The notes below the pieces were generated by a model that was not told where the DNA came from, did not search any database, and saw only the letters and a program-made list of their open reading frames with translations. 41,070 nt of DNA, from positions 1-41,070 of the forward strand of contig NZ_SZPQ01000040.1 of the NCBI RefSeq assembly GCF_005217455.1. The letters run 5' to 3'. The stretch comes from Martelella alba. GTDB lineage: Bacteria > Pseudomonadota > Gammaproteobacteria > Enterobacterales > Enterobacteriaceae. Numbering within the stretch: the stretch's first letter is position 1; every line of letters starts with the position of its first letter. Position numbers and translations under genes: made by a program. Below, in pieces: positions 18,162-28,337 of the stretch.

Positions 18162-19478
18162 CTATGACAACGAGGATTGCGGCGTTTTTACCGTTAACGC
18201 GGTTTTCTCGAAAGCTTGCGCCTTTTCATGGTCAAACTGGTTTTCCCACTTGGCGATAACCAGTACCGCCAGGGCGTTGCCCACCACATTCAGCGCCGTG
18301 CGCGCCATATCCAGCAGGCGATCCACGCCGGCGATAAATGCCAGTCCCTCAAGGGGTATCCCCACGCTGCCCAGCGTCGCCAGCAATACCACGAACGACA
18401 CGCCCGGCACGCCGGCGATGCCCTTGGACGTCACCATCAGGGTCAGTACCAGGAGGATTTCCTGGCCAATGGACAGATCAATACCATAGAGCTGGGCGAT
18501 AAAGATGGCCGCTATGCTTTGATAAAGGGTGGAGCCATCCAGATTGAAGGAATACCCGGTGGGTACCACAAAGCTGGTTACTGTTCGGGACGCGCCATAA
18601 GCTTCCATTTTTTCCATGATACGCGGCAGCACGCTTTCCGAACTGGCGGTAGAGTAAGCCAGAATCAGTTCTTCTTTGAGAATGCGCAGCAATACCCAAA
18701 TCCGTAATCCGCATAACCTGGCCGTGGTTCCCAGTACCACAAACGCAAAGAAGATGATTGCCGCATACACCAGCAGCACCAGCCGGGCCAACGGCAAAAG
18801 CGAGGCGAAACCGAAATTGGCCACCGTCGCCGCGATCAGGGCGAAAACCCCGACGGGGGCATAACGCATGATCATATGGGTCACGTTAAACATTGTGGAC
18901 GCCACCGCTTTGAATACGTTAAGCAGCGGCGTGCGGGTTTCGTCCGGCAGCGCGGCGAGACCAAGGCCGAATAACACGGAGAAGAAAATAATCGGCAGCA
19001 TATCGCCATGGACCATGGCGGTAAAAATATTCGACGGTACCAATGACAAGATGGTGCCGATCAAACCGTGCCCCTCGCCCTGCACCTGTTCGGCGGTTCG
19101 CTCATAGCGCGAAATATCCGTCGCCGCCAACGTTGACATATCAATGCCATGTCCCGGCTGAAAAACATTGGCGAACGTAATGCCCGCCACTATAGCAAGG
19201 GTGGTGATCACCTCGAAATAAACCAGCGTCTTAAGACCCAGCCTGCCTAATTTCTTGGCGTCACCGACGCCAGCAATGCCCACTACCAGCGTGGAAATCA
19301 CAATAGGCACAACGATCATCTTGATCAAACGGATAAAAATCTCCCCCGCCGGAGAGAGCAGATTGGCGATGAACCACTCTCTGCTTTCCGCCTGATTGTG
19401 CAGTATCGCCCCGACAGCGATTCCCAATATGAGGGCCGCCAGGATTTGCCAGGCGAGACTAGACATTAACTTTTTCAT
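18162..19478 (-). CDS. gltP: Proton/glutamate-aspartate symporter GltP
   Basis: A 438-residue inner-membrane carrier of the dicarboxylate/amino acid:cation symporter family (E. coli GltP has 437), taking up glutamate and aspartate with protons. Family signatures are present: the serine-rich re-entrant loop YSTASSESVLPRI, and FVVPTGYSFNLDGSTLY. GGAAAG lies about 8 bases before the ATG. It is divergent from acs, 547 bases away, as in E. coli, where the nrf cluster lies between the two; no nrf gene is present here. Confidence 0.95.
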   Translation of the reverse strand: MKKLMSSLAWQILAALILGIAVGAILHNQAESREWFIANLLSPAGEIFIRLIKMIVVPIVISTLVVGIAGVGDAKKLGRLGLKTLVYFEVITTLAIVAGITFANVFQPGHGIDMSTLAATDISRYERTAEQVQGEGHGLIGTILSLVPSNIFTAMVHGDMLPIIFFSVLFGLGLAALPDETRTPLLNVFKAVASTMFNVTHMIMRYAPVGVFALIAATVANFGFASLLPLARLVLLVYAAIIFFAFVVLGTTARLCGLRIWVLLRILKEELILAYSTASSESVLPRIMEKMEAYGASRTVTSFVVPTGYSFNLDGSTLYQSIAAIFIAQLYGIDLSIGQEILLVLTLMVTSKGIAGVPGVSFVVLLATLGSVGIPLEGLAFIAGVDRLLDMARTALNVVGNALAVLVIAKWENQFDHEKAQAFEKTALTVKTPQSSLS

Positions 19479-20025
19479 AACAATTTACTTTCCCCAGAAT
19501 GTTCCCCGCCAGGCCGGATGCTCTTGAAGTACCGCTTTGTTCTCGCTTATCTGCGCCAACCGACCGTATCGCCGCGGGGAGAGTTGCCAATCCACGTCCT
19601 GAACAGGACGCCATTCTGTATCATCTGGAAAAGCCGCAGGCAAGCACTGATTTATGGCGACTTCGCCCTTGTTTTACGGCAATACCGGGAATTAAATCGG
19701 TAATACAATTCAATATATTGTTATAGAAGAATTTATTTTTGTCACATCGCTAATTTTCCTAACGCATCCCTTGATGAAATTATCGGCTTTTATTTTTGCT
19801 GCGCGACCTGATCAATCAGTGATGCCGTTCACCAAATCAGCGAATAAGTATGATAAATATCCCTGTTGAGACCGAAAAAAAACGTAGTGAAATGACATTA
19901 CTGAGCGGAATTATTAAATCCACAACAAATATGCGTGATCGACCGCTCAAAAAGAAAACAAAGCTGCCGCGGCTGGTTTAATTAACTTAAGTTTGACATA
20001 TCATTAACATCTACAGGAGGAAACC
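19479..20025. promoter_or_regulatory. Divergent gltP-acs regulatory region
   Basis: This 547-base region separates two divergent genes. A short open frame at 19499-19726 resembles nothing. The part from about 19700 to 20000 is AT-rich and holds a CRP-like site at 19818-19833. CAGGAGG precedes the acs ATG at 7 bases. I could not assign unambiguous -35/-10 pairs. Confidence 0.5.
19818..19833 (+). promoter_or_regulatory. CRP-like site upstream of acs
   Basis: AGTGA, six bases and TCACC give the inner GTGA-N6-TCAC core of the CRP consensus without mismatch, about 200 bases before the acs start. E. coli acs is activated by CRP from two upstream sites, so catabolite control is expected. Confidence 0.55.
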
Positions 20026-21984
20026 ATGAGCCAACCGCATATTTATCCGATCCCGCCCGACATCGCGCAGCATGCCCTTATCACTGCAGAACAATACCGG
20101 CAGCTTTACCGCAGGTCGGTGGCGGAACCCGAGGCGTTTTGGGGCGAGCATGGCAAAATTATCGATTGGATAACCCCTTATACCCAGGTAAAAAATACCT
20201 CATTCGACCCCGGTCATATCCGTATCCGCTGGTTTGAAGACGGGACGTTGAACGTTGCCGCCAATTGCCTGGATCGCCATCTGGCGGAGCGCGGCGACCA
20301 GACGGCCATCATCTGGGAGGGGGATGACGCCGCCGAAGGCCGGATACTGACTTATCGCGAGCTGTACCGGGAGGTTTGCCGGTTTGCCAATGTACTTAGG
20401 TCGCAGGGTGTGGCCAAAGGGGATGTGGTGGCGCTGTATATGCCGATGGTGCCGGAAGCGGCAATCGCCATGCTGGCCTGCGCCCGTATCGGCGCCATCC
20501 ACTCGGTGATTTTCGGCGGGTTTTCCCCCGAGGCGATAGCCGGTCGAATCGTCGATTCCAGCGCCAAAATCATGATTACCGCCGACGAGGGCATTCGGGC
20601 GGGCCGGAAAATTCCCTTGAAAAAGAACATCGACGACGCCCTGAAAAACCCGGCGGTAAAAACCCTACAACGGGTTATTGTCCTCAAACGCACCGGTAAG
20701 CCGGTGGATTGGCAACCGGAGCGGGATCTATGGTGGCACGACGCCATGGACGTCGCGGACGAGAACTGTCCGCCGGTCGCCATGAACGCCGAAGACCCGC
20801 TGTTTATTCTTTATACTTCCGGCTCCACCGGTAAACCGAAAGGCGTATTGCATACCAGCGGCGGTTATCTGGTTTATGCCGCCATGACCTTCAAATATGT
20901 CTTCGATTACCATCCCGGCGATATTTACTGGTGTACCGCCGATGTCGGCTGGATAACCGGACACAGCTATCTGTTGTATGGACCCCTGGCCTGCGGCGCC
21001 ATTACCCTGATGTTCGAAGGGGTGCCCAATTGGCCCGATGCCAGGCGCATGGCGCAGGTGGTGGACAAACACCGGGTCAATATCCTTTATACCGCGCCGA
21101 CGGCCATTCGCGCCTTGATGGCCGAGGGAGACAAAGCCATTGAAGGCACCCGCCGCGATTCTTTGCGCATCATGGGGTCGGTGGGCGAGCCCATCAATCC
21201 GGAAGCCTGGGAGTGGTATTACCACAAAATCGGCAATAGCGCCTGTCCGATTATGGATACCTGGTGGCAAACCGAAACCGGCGGTTTCATGATCACGCCA
21301 TTACCGGGCGCAACGCCGCTGAAAGCCGGTTCGGCCACCCTGCCGTTTTTCGGCGTACAGCCGGCGCTGGTGGACAACGAGGGCAATCTTCGGCAAGGCG
21401 CCGCCGAAGGAAACCTGGTGATGGTCGATTCCTGGCCGGGCCAGGCCCGAACGCTATTTGGCGATCATGAGCGCTTCGAACAAACTTATTTCTCAACATT
21501 TAAAGGCATGTATTTCAGCGGCGATGGCGCCCGGCGTGATGAAGACGACTATTTCTGGATAACCGGCCGGGTGGACGATGTACTCAATGTCTCCGGACAC
21601 CGTCTTGGCACCGCGGAAATCGAATCGGCGCTGGTTTCCCACCCTAAAATCGCCGAAGCGGCGGTGGTGGGAATTCCCCATAACATTAAAGGGCAGGCGA
21701 TCTACGCTTACATCACGCTGAATCATGGGGAGCAACCGACACCTGAACTTTACAATGAAGTGCGTGGCTGGGTTCGCAAAGAAATCGGCTCCATTGCCAC
21801 GCCGGATATCCTGCACTGGACGGATTCATTGCCCAAAACCCGCTCGGGCAAAATTATGCGGCGCATTTTGCGCAAAATCGCCGCTGGCGATACCGGGAAT
21901 TTCGGCGATACCTCCACGTTGGCGGATCCCGGCGTAGTAGAAAAGTTACTCGAAGAAAAACAATCCATGAATGTACCTTCCTGA
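20026..21984 (+). CDS. acs: Acetyl-CoA synthetase Acs
   Basis: A 652-residue AMP-forming acetate-CoA ligase, the same length as in E. coli, converting acetate, ATP and CoA to acetyl-CoA in the cytoplasm. The adenylate-forming signature [11 protein letters not shown] is near residue 263 and [10 protein letters not shown] near 415. Lys609 in RSGKIMRR, the residue switched off by acetylation in enterobacteria, is at the same number. AGGAGG precedes the ATG. It heads acs-yjcH-actP; the next gene starts 64 bases on. Confidence 0.97.
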   Translation: MSQPHIYPIPPDIAQHALITAEQYRQLYRRSVAEPEAFWGEHGKIIDWITPYTQVKNTSFDPGHIRIRWFEDGTLNVAANCLDRHLAERGDQTAIIWEGDDAAEGRILTYRELYREVCRFANVLRSQGVAKGDVVALYMPMVPEAAIAMLACARIGAIHSVIFGGFSPEAIAGRIVDSSAKIMITADEGIRAGRKIPLKKNIDDALKNPAVKTLQRVIVLKRTGKPVDWQPERDLWWHDAMDVADENCPPVAMNAEDPLFILYTSGSTGKPKGVLHTSGGYLVYAAMTFKYVFDYHPGDIYWCTADVGWITGHSYLLYGPLACGAITLMFEGVPNWPDARRMAQVVDKHRVNILYTAPTAIRALMAEGDKAIEGTRRDSLRIMGSVGEPINPEAWEWYYHKIGNSACPIMDTWWQTETGGFMITPLPGATPLKAGSATLPFFGVQPALVDNEGNLRQGAAEGNLVMVDSWPGQARTLFGDHERFEQTYFSTFKGMYFSGDGARRDEDDYFWITGRVDDVLNVSGHRLGTAEIESALVSHPKIAEAAVVGIPHNIKGQAIYAYITLNHGEQPTPELYNEVRGWVRKEIGSIATPDILHWTDSLPKTRSGKIMRRILRKIAAGDTGNFGDTSTLADPGVVEKLLEEKQSMNVPS

Positions 21985-22048
21985 CACTTTTGCCGCCCGC
22001 GGGCGGCATCGCCAATCTTTACCTCGACCCCATACCGGAGATGCCAAG

Positions 22049-22366
22049 ATGAATGATGTCATTTATCAGAGGATAGAGAATAACCCCCACTTCAGGCAGT
22101 TGGTGGCGAAACGGCAACATTTCGCCACCTTACTTTCGGTTATCATGCTGGTGCTGTATTTCGGTTTGATTCTATTAATTGCCTTTGCGCCGGGCTGGCT
22201 GGGTACGCCTGTTTATGAGGGTACCAGCGTGACCCGGGGTATACCGCTGGGTATCGGTCTGATCATTGTGTCGTTTATCCTGACCGCTATTTACGTGGCG
22301 CGCGCCAACGGCGAATTCGACCGTCTGACCAAGCAATTACTGAGCGAGGTACGCTACAATGGCTAA
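22049..22366 (+). CDS. yjcH: Inner membrane protein YjcH
   Basis: A 105-residue DUF485 membrane protein (E. coli YjcH has 104) with two transmembrane segments and the conserved stretch [12 protein letters not shown]. Its role is unknown, but it is almost always cotranscribed with the acetate permease. The open frame extends back to 21971, but the ATG at 22049 ([15 protein letters not shown]) aligns with the E. coli start and has GGAG upstream. Its end overlaps actP by 8 bases. Confidence 0.93.
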   Translation: MNDVIYQRIENNPHFRQLVAKRQHFATLLSVIMLVLYFGLILLIAFAPGWLGTPVYEGTSVTRGIPLGIGLIIVSFILTAIYVARANGEFDRLTKQLLSEVRYNG

Positions 22367-24044
22367 CCTTGGCAAAATCGCGGTTGCACTACTGTTGTCG
22401 GCGCCGATACTGGCGCAGGCGGCGCCGCAAAGCTCCCGTCCCCTCAATGTCGAGGCCATCGTCCTGTTCGTCCTGTTTGTGGCGCTGACCCTGTACATCA
22501 CCTATTGGGCGTCGCAACGCACGCGCTCTCGCAAGGACTATTATACCGCCGGCGGTAATATCACCGGCCTGCAAAACGGACTGGCCATCTCCGGCGATTT
22601 CATGTCGGCGGCCTCTTTCCTCGGTATTTCCGCGTTGGTTTATACCTCGGGTTACGATGGTTTGATCTATTCGTTGGGATTTCTGGTGGGTTGGCCGATC
22701 ATTTTATTTCTGATCGCCGAACGGCTACGTAACCTTGGCCGTTATACCTTCGCCGATGTGGCGTCTTATCGGTTGCGGCAAAAGCCTATCCGGTCGCTAT
22801 CGGCCTGCGGCTCCCTGGTGGTGGTCGCGTTGTATCTCATCGCCCAGATGGTGGGGGCCGGCAAGCTAATCCAATTGCTGTTCGGGCTCAATTATCATGT
22901 GGCGGTGGTGCTGGTGGGTATCCTGATGGTTTTGTATGTCTTGTTCGGCGGCATGCTGGCCACCACATGGGTGCAAATCATCAAAGCGGTATTGCTATTG
23001 GCCGGCGCCAGTTTCATGGCGCTGATGGTCTTGAAAGCCGTGAATTTCAGTTTTGACGACCTGTTTTCCCAGGCGATGAAAGTCCATGCCAAAGGCCCGG
23101 CCATTATGCGTCCCGGCGGTTTGGTCTCTGATCCCGTGTCGGCGCTGTCGCTGGGCCTGGCGTTGATGTTCGGCACAGCCGGGCTGCCTCATATCCTGAT
23201 GCGGTTTTTTACCGTGCAGGATGCCAAAGAAGCCCGTAAGAGTGTCTTGTACGCCACCGGTTTTATGGGCTATTTCTACTTTCTGACTTTCATCATCGGC
23301 TTCGGCGCCATTGTGTTGGTGAGCGCCAATCCAGCCTTCAAAGACGGTACCGGCGCTTTAATTGGCGGCGCCAATATGGCGGCAATCCACCTGGCGAACG
23401 CGGTGGGCGGCAATTTCTTTCTGGGATTCATCTCAGCGGTGGCGTTCGCCACTATACTGGCGGTGGTGGCCGGTTTGACGCTGGCCGGCGCATCGGCGGT
23501 GTCGCATGATCTGTATGCCAGCGTGATCAAGCAAGGCAAGGCCAGCGAACGGGATGAACTGAAGGTTTCCAAAGTCACTGTCATGGTCCTGGGCCTGGTG
23601 GCCATCGGTCTGGGTGTCTTATTTGAAAAGCAGAATATCGCCTTTATGGTGGGACTGGCCTTTTCCATTGCCGCCAGTTGTAATTTCCCCATCATCCTGC
23701 TTTCCATGTATTGGTCGAAACTGACGACCCGGGGCGCCATGATCGGCGGCTGGTTGGGGCTTTTGACCGCGGTAACGCTGATGATTCTCGGACCGACCAT
23801 TTGGGTGCAGGTGCTGGGCCATGCCAAACCGATTTATCCTTATGAATACCCGGCGCTGTTTTCCATGCTGATTTCATTTATCGGTATTTGGTTCTTCTCA
23901 ATAACGGACAATTCGGCGCAAGGCAGTCAGGAGCGGTCGTTGTTCTTCGCCCAATTCATCCGATCGCAGACCGGTATTCGCGAAGCGCAAAATCCGCCGC
24001 CGCAAGCCGATCCCATCGCGACGATCCGTTCAACGGTACAGTAA
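22359..24044 (+). CDS. actP: Acetate/glycolate:cation symporter ActP
   Basis: A 561-residue sodium:solute symporter family protein (E. coli ActP has 549) that takes up acetate and glycolate for Acs. An N-terminal cleavable signal-like segment (ending AQA) is followed by about 13 transmembrane helices. The family stretch [20 protein letters not shown] is near residues 66-85. Its ATG lies within yjcH (ATGGCTAA), so translation is probably coupled. The C-terminal tail ([16 protein letters not shown]) is a little longer than in E. coli. Confidence 0.95.
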   Translation: MANLGKIAVALLLSAPILAQAAPQSSRPLNVEAIVLFVLFVALTLYITYWASQRTRSRKDYYTAGGNITGLQNGLAISGDFMSAASFLGISALVYTSGYDGLIYSLGFLVGWPIILFLIAERLRNLGRYTFADVASYRLRQKPIRSLSACGSLVVVALYLIAQMVGAGKLIQLLFGLNYHVAVVLVGILMVLYVLFGGMLATTWVQIIKAVLLLAGASFMALMVLKAVNFSFDDLFSQAMKVHAKGPAIMRPGGLVSDPVSALSLGLALMFGTAGLPHILMRFFTVQDAKEARKSVLYATGFMGYFYFLTFIIGFGAIVLVSANPAFKDGTGALIGGANMAAIHLANAVGGNFFLGFISAVAFATILAVVAGLTLAGASAVSHDLYASVIKQGKASERDELKVSKVTVMVLGLVAIGLGVLFEKQNIAFMVGLAFSIAASCNFPIILLSMYWSKLTTRGAMIGGWLGLLTAVTLMILGPTIWVQVLGHAKPIYPYEYPALFSMLISFIGIWFFSITDNSAQGSQERSLFFAQFIRSQTGIREAQNPPPQADPIATIRSTVQ

Positions 24045-24049
24045 GTCCA

Positions 24050-24078
24050 CCGCTGTCCGTCCCCAGGATGGACGGCGG
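24050..24078 (+). terminator. Hairpin after actP
   Basis: A 13-bp stem with two wobble pairs (CCGCTGTCCGTCC with GGATGGACGGCGG) and a 3-base loop begins 6 bases after the actP stop. No T-run follows, so it may stabilise the mRNA end rather than terminate intrinsically. Confidence 0.45.
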
Positions 24079-24198
24079 GAATCACAGCCTAACCGATGCC
24101 GGCCAGGGGCCGGTCCGCTGGCGAACGCTTATTGCCAAGGGATGCGCCGGCCGATCTGCGGCGAAAGCCGCCGCAACGCCCCTAAGCCGCCTTCATCG

Positions 24199-24722
24199 TT
24201 ACCACAGGATCCGGCCTATTATCGGCGCAATCAATACGGTCAGCACACCGGCCAGCATCATCACCAAACTGGCCACCACCCCCTCTTGCTGGCCCATTTC
24301 ATAAGCACGCGCCGTGCCCGCCCCATGCGAAGATGCCCCTAAGCCCGCGCCTTTGGCGATTTTGACCCGAATCGATAACCGCAAAAATACGATGTCGCCT
24401 ACCGCCATACCGAACACCCCGGTTACCACGGTGAATAACGCCACCAGATCAGGCTGGCCGCCCACCTGGCTTGCCGCCGCCAGCGCGAACGGCGTCGTGA
24501 TGGAGCGGACCGACAGACTGCGCTGGATCACTTCGGGCAAGGCCAGCAGGCGCGCCAGCCAGACCGAACTCAACACCGCCATACTGGTGGCGGCCAGCAC
24601 GCCGGCGTGAAAATCAGAGGCGCCAGCGGCAGATAGTGAAACCGGCGATACAGAAATTTATTCGTGAAATACAAGAGCAACGTCACAAACAAACACATTA
24701 TGCCGAGGATAAAATTAGCCAT
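24199..24722 (-). pseudogene. lrgB: Broken lrgB (LrgB/CidB family) with internal deletion
   Basis: LrgB partners the holin-like LrgA in murein hydrolase control or small-acid export. The start is clear: ATG at 24722 overlapping the lrgA stop, protein beginning MANFILGIMCLFVTLLLYF and running to about PLIFTP (near residue 37, position 24610). The conserved C-terminal half, including VRSITTPFALA and VVTGVFGMAVGD, is present from about 24606 to 24199 but in another frame. The total of 524 bases is about 170 short of a normal lrgB of about 230 codons, so roughly 55-60 codons are gone and the frame is lost. The product should be non-functional. Confidence 0.85.
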
Positions 24723-25137
24723 GATGGGGTTTTTTACGCGCCTGTTGTAATTCGAAACGATAAATCCGGTCCACCACCAGACCGGTTGTGCCCATGACCA
24801 GCACCGTACTCACGGCGATCACCGCAAAAATCCGCCAGCCGTCCACCATAAGCAACTGGGTGTAGTTCACCACCGCCACCACCGCCGGCACAAAAAACAG
24901 CAACATTTCCGCCAACAGCCAGCGCGCGCCTTCGCGCACCCAACGTACCGGTAAAATCCCGCTGAAGATCAACACCAGCATCATAAACATCCCCACCACA
25001 TTGGCGGGCAGCGGCAAATGGTAACGACTGACCAATTGCTGGGCGATGATGAACAAACAGACGTACAAAACCAATTGAATAAGCAACGGAATATTGATTA
25101 AGCGAAACGGTACGGCCCTACCCGCGGGGGATAACAT
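24715..25137 (-). CDS. CidA/LrgA family holin-like protein
   Basis: A 140-residue membrane protein with four hydrophobic segments and the family stretches LPLPANVVGMFMM and FVPAVVAVVNY. The open frame reaches 25185, but the ATG at 25137 (MLSPAGRAVPF) has GGAG about 8 bases upstream. Members are linked to overflow metabolism (acetate, pyruvate) and programmed lysis. It overlaps broken lrgB by 8 bases and is divergent from a LysR regulator. Being next to acs-actP agrees with the acetate link of cid/lrg genes. With lrgB broken its function may be altered. Confidence 0.9.
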   Translation of the reverse strand: MLSPAGRAVPFRLINIPLLIQLVLYVCLFIIAQQLVSRYHLPLPANVVGMFMMLVLIFSGILPVRWVREGARWLLAEMLLFFVPAVVAVVNYTQLLMVDGWRIFAVIAVSTVLVMGTTGLVVDRIYRFELQQARKKPHHG

Positions 25138-25237
25138 GGACTTTCTCCATAAAATAACGTGGGGATAGTATAGGCGGAGCGACAAATTTGCTTAAAATGA
25201 ATTAAAATTATGTTAATCATTACTGAAAGGAATGGTA

Positions 25238-26143
25238 ATGGATATTCGCACGCTGCGGTATTTCGTGGAAGTGGTCAAACGGCAAAGTTTCACCCGCGCA
25301 GCGGAATCGCTGTTCGTTACCCAGCCCACCATCAGCAATTGCCTGAAACAATTGGAAGACGAACTGGATCGCCCTTTACTGATCCGTGAGGGGCGTCAGT
25401 TGCTGCTCACCGACAGCGGCCAGGCCGTCTACCATCATGGTCTGGCCATCCTGGATGCGTTCCACCAGCTTGAAGCGGAGCTGGAGGACATCGGCTCATT
25501 GAAAAAAGGCCGGTTAAGACTGGGGATCCCGCCGATGGTGGGTACTCAGGTCGCGGATTTGATTAGCGAATTTCGTCGGCACTATCCGGGTATCGAACTC
25601 CAGATAGCCGAGTTCGGCGGTTTGACCGTCCAACAAGCCGTACTCACCGGCGAATTGGATGTGGCCCTTACCGCCCTAACCAACGAAACCGACACCAGCT
25701 TGAATATACAGCCGCTGTTCAGTCATCCGCTTTATGCCGTAACGCCGCGCGAGGATCCCTGGCTGCGTCGCGCCGCCGTGTCGCTGGCGGAAATCGCTGA
25801 ATGGCCGGTGCTGATTTATAACGAAGGCTTCGCTTTGCACCGGCATTTGCTTAAAGCTTTCCAGGCCGAGGGGTTATCGCCGCAGATTGCGGTGCGCAGC
25901 GGGCAGTGGGACTTTCTGGCCTCCATGGTGCAAGCCGGTATCGGTATTGCGATATTGCCGGAGCCTATCTGCCAGCGGTTGGATAAAGACCGGCTGATGT
26001 GGCTGCCGGTGGCGCCGCGGATGATGTGGCAATTAGGGCTACTGTGGCGTCAGGGCGTATACCTGCCCCATAGCGCCCAGGCCTGGATTGCCGCCTGCCG
26101 CCGGCACTGGCCCCGGCACGATGAGCCTGTCGCGGGGAATTGA
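25238..26143 (+). CDS. LysR-type regulator next to lrgAB (CidR-like)
   Basis: A 301-residue LysR regulator. The N-terminal winged helix-turn-helix covers about residues 1-60 (SFTRAAESLFVTQPTISNCLKQLE), followed by a LysR substrate-binding domain (about 88-290). GAAAGGA lies 6 bases before the ATG at 25238 but directly against the ATG at 25232, so I choose 25238. It is divergent from the lrgA-type gene with 100 AT-rich bases between them, the arrangement of CidR/YwbI regulators and cidAB, so it likely controls that pair in response to a metabolic acid. It ends 6 bases from the convergent yjcE stop. Confidence 0.88.
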   Translation: MDIRTLRYFVEVVKRQSFTRAAESLFVTQPTISNCLKQLEDELDRPLLIREGRQLLLTDSGQAVYHHGLAILDAFHQLEAELEDIGSLKKGRLRLGIPPMVGTQVADLISEFRRHYPGIELQIAEFGGLTVQQAVLTGELDVALTALTNETDTSLNIQPLFSHPLYAVTPREDPWLRRAAVSLAEIAEWPVLIYNEGFALHRHLLKAFQAEGLSPQIAVRSGQWDFLASMVQAGIGIAILPEPICQRLDKDRLMWLPVAPRMMWQLGLLWRQGVYLPHSAQAWIAACRRHWPRHDEPVAGN

Positions 26144-26149
26144 GCGTCG

Positions 26150-27796
26150 TTATTCGTGTTCCACCAGCAGCGCTTCCAGCAAGTCCAGATCGTGCAATAA
26201 TTTGAGAAGCGTTTCGTTGCTGATCTTTTGCTGGGCGCGCAAGTGGTAATATTCACCTCGCTCGGCGCGTAAGGCGTTCAAGCGCATGCGCCGCTCTAAA
26301 TTCTCTATAAGCAGCGCATTACCCAGCCCGTTGTTTCCATCAATGCGCCGGCGCAGATTCCCCATCACCCTGGCGCTGACTTCACCGATGATCTGGTCGT
26401 CAATATTTTCATGCGGGTCGCTCGCCAGGCGTTCCTGCATCTTCCTGAGGCTTTCAATGGCCACTTCGGCGGCGGCGGCGCGCGCCATCCGTTCCTCCTT
26501 GCGATGCAACGCCTTGTCGGCCACCACGATGCCGCGCAGCAGCAACGGTAAAGCAATCACACCGCAAATGAGGGAAAACAGAATCACGCCGGCGGCGATG
26601 AACACCAACTGGTAACGGGCCGGGAAGGCGGAGCCGTCAGTGAGAAACAGGGGAATGGACAAAACGCCGGCCAGGGTAATGGCGCCGCGCACGCCGGCAA
26701 ACGAGGCAATAAGAATTTCCCGCATGCTGTAGTCGCCGAAAACCATCGGTCTTTTATGCAAAAAGCGCTGGCTGAGTTTTTTCATTAATATCAGCCAGCC
26801 AAAACGCACCGCGATAAGGGCCGCGTATATCACCAGGATATCGGTAAACAGCATCCAGGTTTCGATGGTGGGGTCCAACTCGGCCTGGGTAATGGAGGTT
26901 TCCAGAATTTCCGGCAATTGCAGGCCGAGCATAATGAATACCATACCATTGAACACGAATTCCAGCATGGCCCAGACACTGTTGGCGCGCAGCCGCATAG
27001 TGAGCGGCGCATGGCGGATAATGCCTGACTGGCCGATGGTCATCCCGGAAGCCACCGACGCCAGAATCCCCGAAACGCCCAGGTGTTCCGCGATAAGATA
27101 GGCGGCGAAGGGCAGTAATAGCAATAGTACGGTTTGAGTGGCGGGGTCATCGCCGCTCCACCGATTGATAAGCCGAAGGGACTTACTGTAGATCCAGGTC
27201 ACGCCGATGCCGGCCAACAACCCGCCGGCGGCAATTTTTACGAATTCCAGCGTCGCGCCGCCTACCGTAAATACCATGGTGCCCATGGCCACCGCGATGG
27301 AAAATTTCAATGACACCAGGCCGGAAGCATCGTTCATCAGAGCTTCCCCCTGTAAGATATCCATCAGCTTTTTAGGAATTCGGCCCTCGCCGACGATACC
27401 GGCCAGCGCCACCGCGTCCGTGGGCGACAAAACCGCCGCCAGCGCCAGCGCCGCCACCAGCGGGATACCCGGCACCATCCAGTAGATGAGGTAGCCCACC
27501 CCCACCACGGTAATCAACACCAGCACCAGGGCCAACGCCACAATTTCCCCGCCATGCCGCAGGAACTCCCTGGCGGGAGTTTTCCAGCCATCGGAAAACA
27601 GCAAGGGCGGGATGAACATCACCAAAAACAATTCAGGGTTGAAATCCACATGTAAACCGAAACGCGGCCAGGCGAGCAAGGCGCCCAAGACTATCTGCAT
27701 CAGCGGTAACGGAATCTGGAACGGGAGGATACGGGTAATGACGCCCGATAACGAGACAATCAGGGTTAGCAGCAGGATGGTAAAAAATATTTCCAT
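26150..27796 (-). CDS. yjcE: Na+/H+ antiporter YjcE (CPA1/NhaP type)
   Basis: A 548-residue monovalent cation/proton antiporter of the CPA1 family (E. coli YjcE has 549). About 12 transmembrane helices occupy residues 1-410; the functional Asn-Asp pair lies in MNDASGLVSLKF and a conserved AAVLSPTDAVAL segment precedes it. A charged cytoplasmic tail (residues 415-548) with coiled-coil character follows. It exports Na+ (or K+) in exchange for protons. In E. coli it is the neighbour of ghxP, as here. Confidence 0.93.
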   Translation of the reverse strand: MEIFFTILLLTLIVSLSGVITRILPFQIPLPLMQIVLGALLAWPRFGLHVDFNPELFLVMFIPPLLFSDGWKTPAREFLRHGGEIVALALVLVLITVVGVGYLIYWMVPGIPLVAALALAAVLSPTDAVALAGIVGEGRIPKKLMDILQGEALMNDASGLVSLKFSIAVAMGTMVFTVGGATLEFVKIAAGGLLAGIGVTWIYSKSLRLINRWSGDDPATQTVLLLLLPFAAYLIAEHLGVSGILASVASGMTIGQSGIIRHAPLTMRLRANSVWAMLEFVFNGMVFIMLGLQLPEILETSITQAELDPTIETWMLFTDILVIYAALIAVRFGWLILMKKLSQRFLHKRPMVFGDYSMREILIASFAGVRGAITLAGVLSIPLFLTDGSAFPARYQLVFIAAGVILFSLICGVIALPLLLRGIVVADKALHRKEERMARAAAAEVAIESLRKMQERLASDPHENIDDQIIGEVSARVMGNLRRRIDGNNGLGNALLIENLERRMRLNALRAERGEYYHLRAQQKISNETLLKLLHDLDLLEALLVEHE

Positions 27797-28337
27797 GCTT
27801 TCCTTAGTGGGTATGCGTCCGGCGACGTTTTGCGAACCGGGCTGGAGAAAGTCAGGGCGAAAACGCGAGTCTCATTAGCATATAGGGCCGCCGGCACGAT
27901 GCAAGCGGCGAAGGGAATTTTATGCTGGCGCGCAGCGGCTATCGCGATAGCGAGGGGACGGCGATACCGTTCCCGACGGACTTTCGGGGCGAGACGCGGA
28001 GCCACGCCAGACCCGGTCCGATCGCCGTCGGACAGCCACCCCGCGCGAGGCTCTTGGGCGGCGCCTGTGAACGCCTCCCATGACCGGCCTTATTCGCCCT
28101 TCCGACATCCGTATCGACGAAGCCGTGTCTTGACCGTTTGCCAAGCGTATCCTTGCCGGCGAACCAGCCGCACGCAGGGGGCTGCTTTTGCAGAATGACA
28201 GAAATCGCTCGATTTTGATTTCAGGTAAGAACCTGAAAAAATGAAGCCGGGGAAATCCATTTCGTTACATGACTTCCTGGCCCGCGTTCGCCGCTACGGG
28301 TACGGGCGCCGCCGGAGCCGACACGGAACGACATGCG
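27797..28337. other. Intergenic region between yjcE and ghxP
   Basis: No gene is recognisable in these 541 bases; open frames on both strands (such as 27830-28198 and 27920-28144) look like GC-rich chance frames. An 8-bp hairpin (TTTCAGGT, loop AAGA, ACCTGAAA) sits at 28219-28238 about 100 bases beyond the ghxP stop and could end that transcript, although no T-run follows on the minus strand. The yjcE promoter should lie near 27800-27900. Confidence 0.4.

Noticed and set aside
19993..19998. TTGACA as the acs -35 element
   Set aside because: A -10 at 17 bases would fall on the ribosome binding site and start codon of acs.
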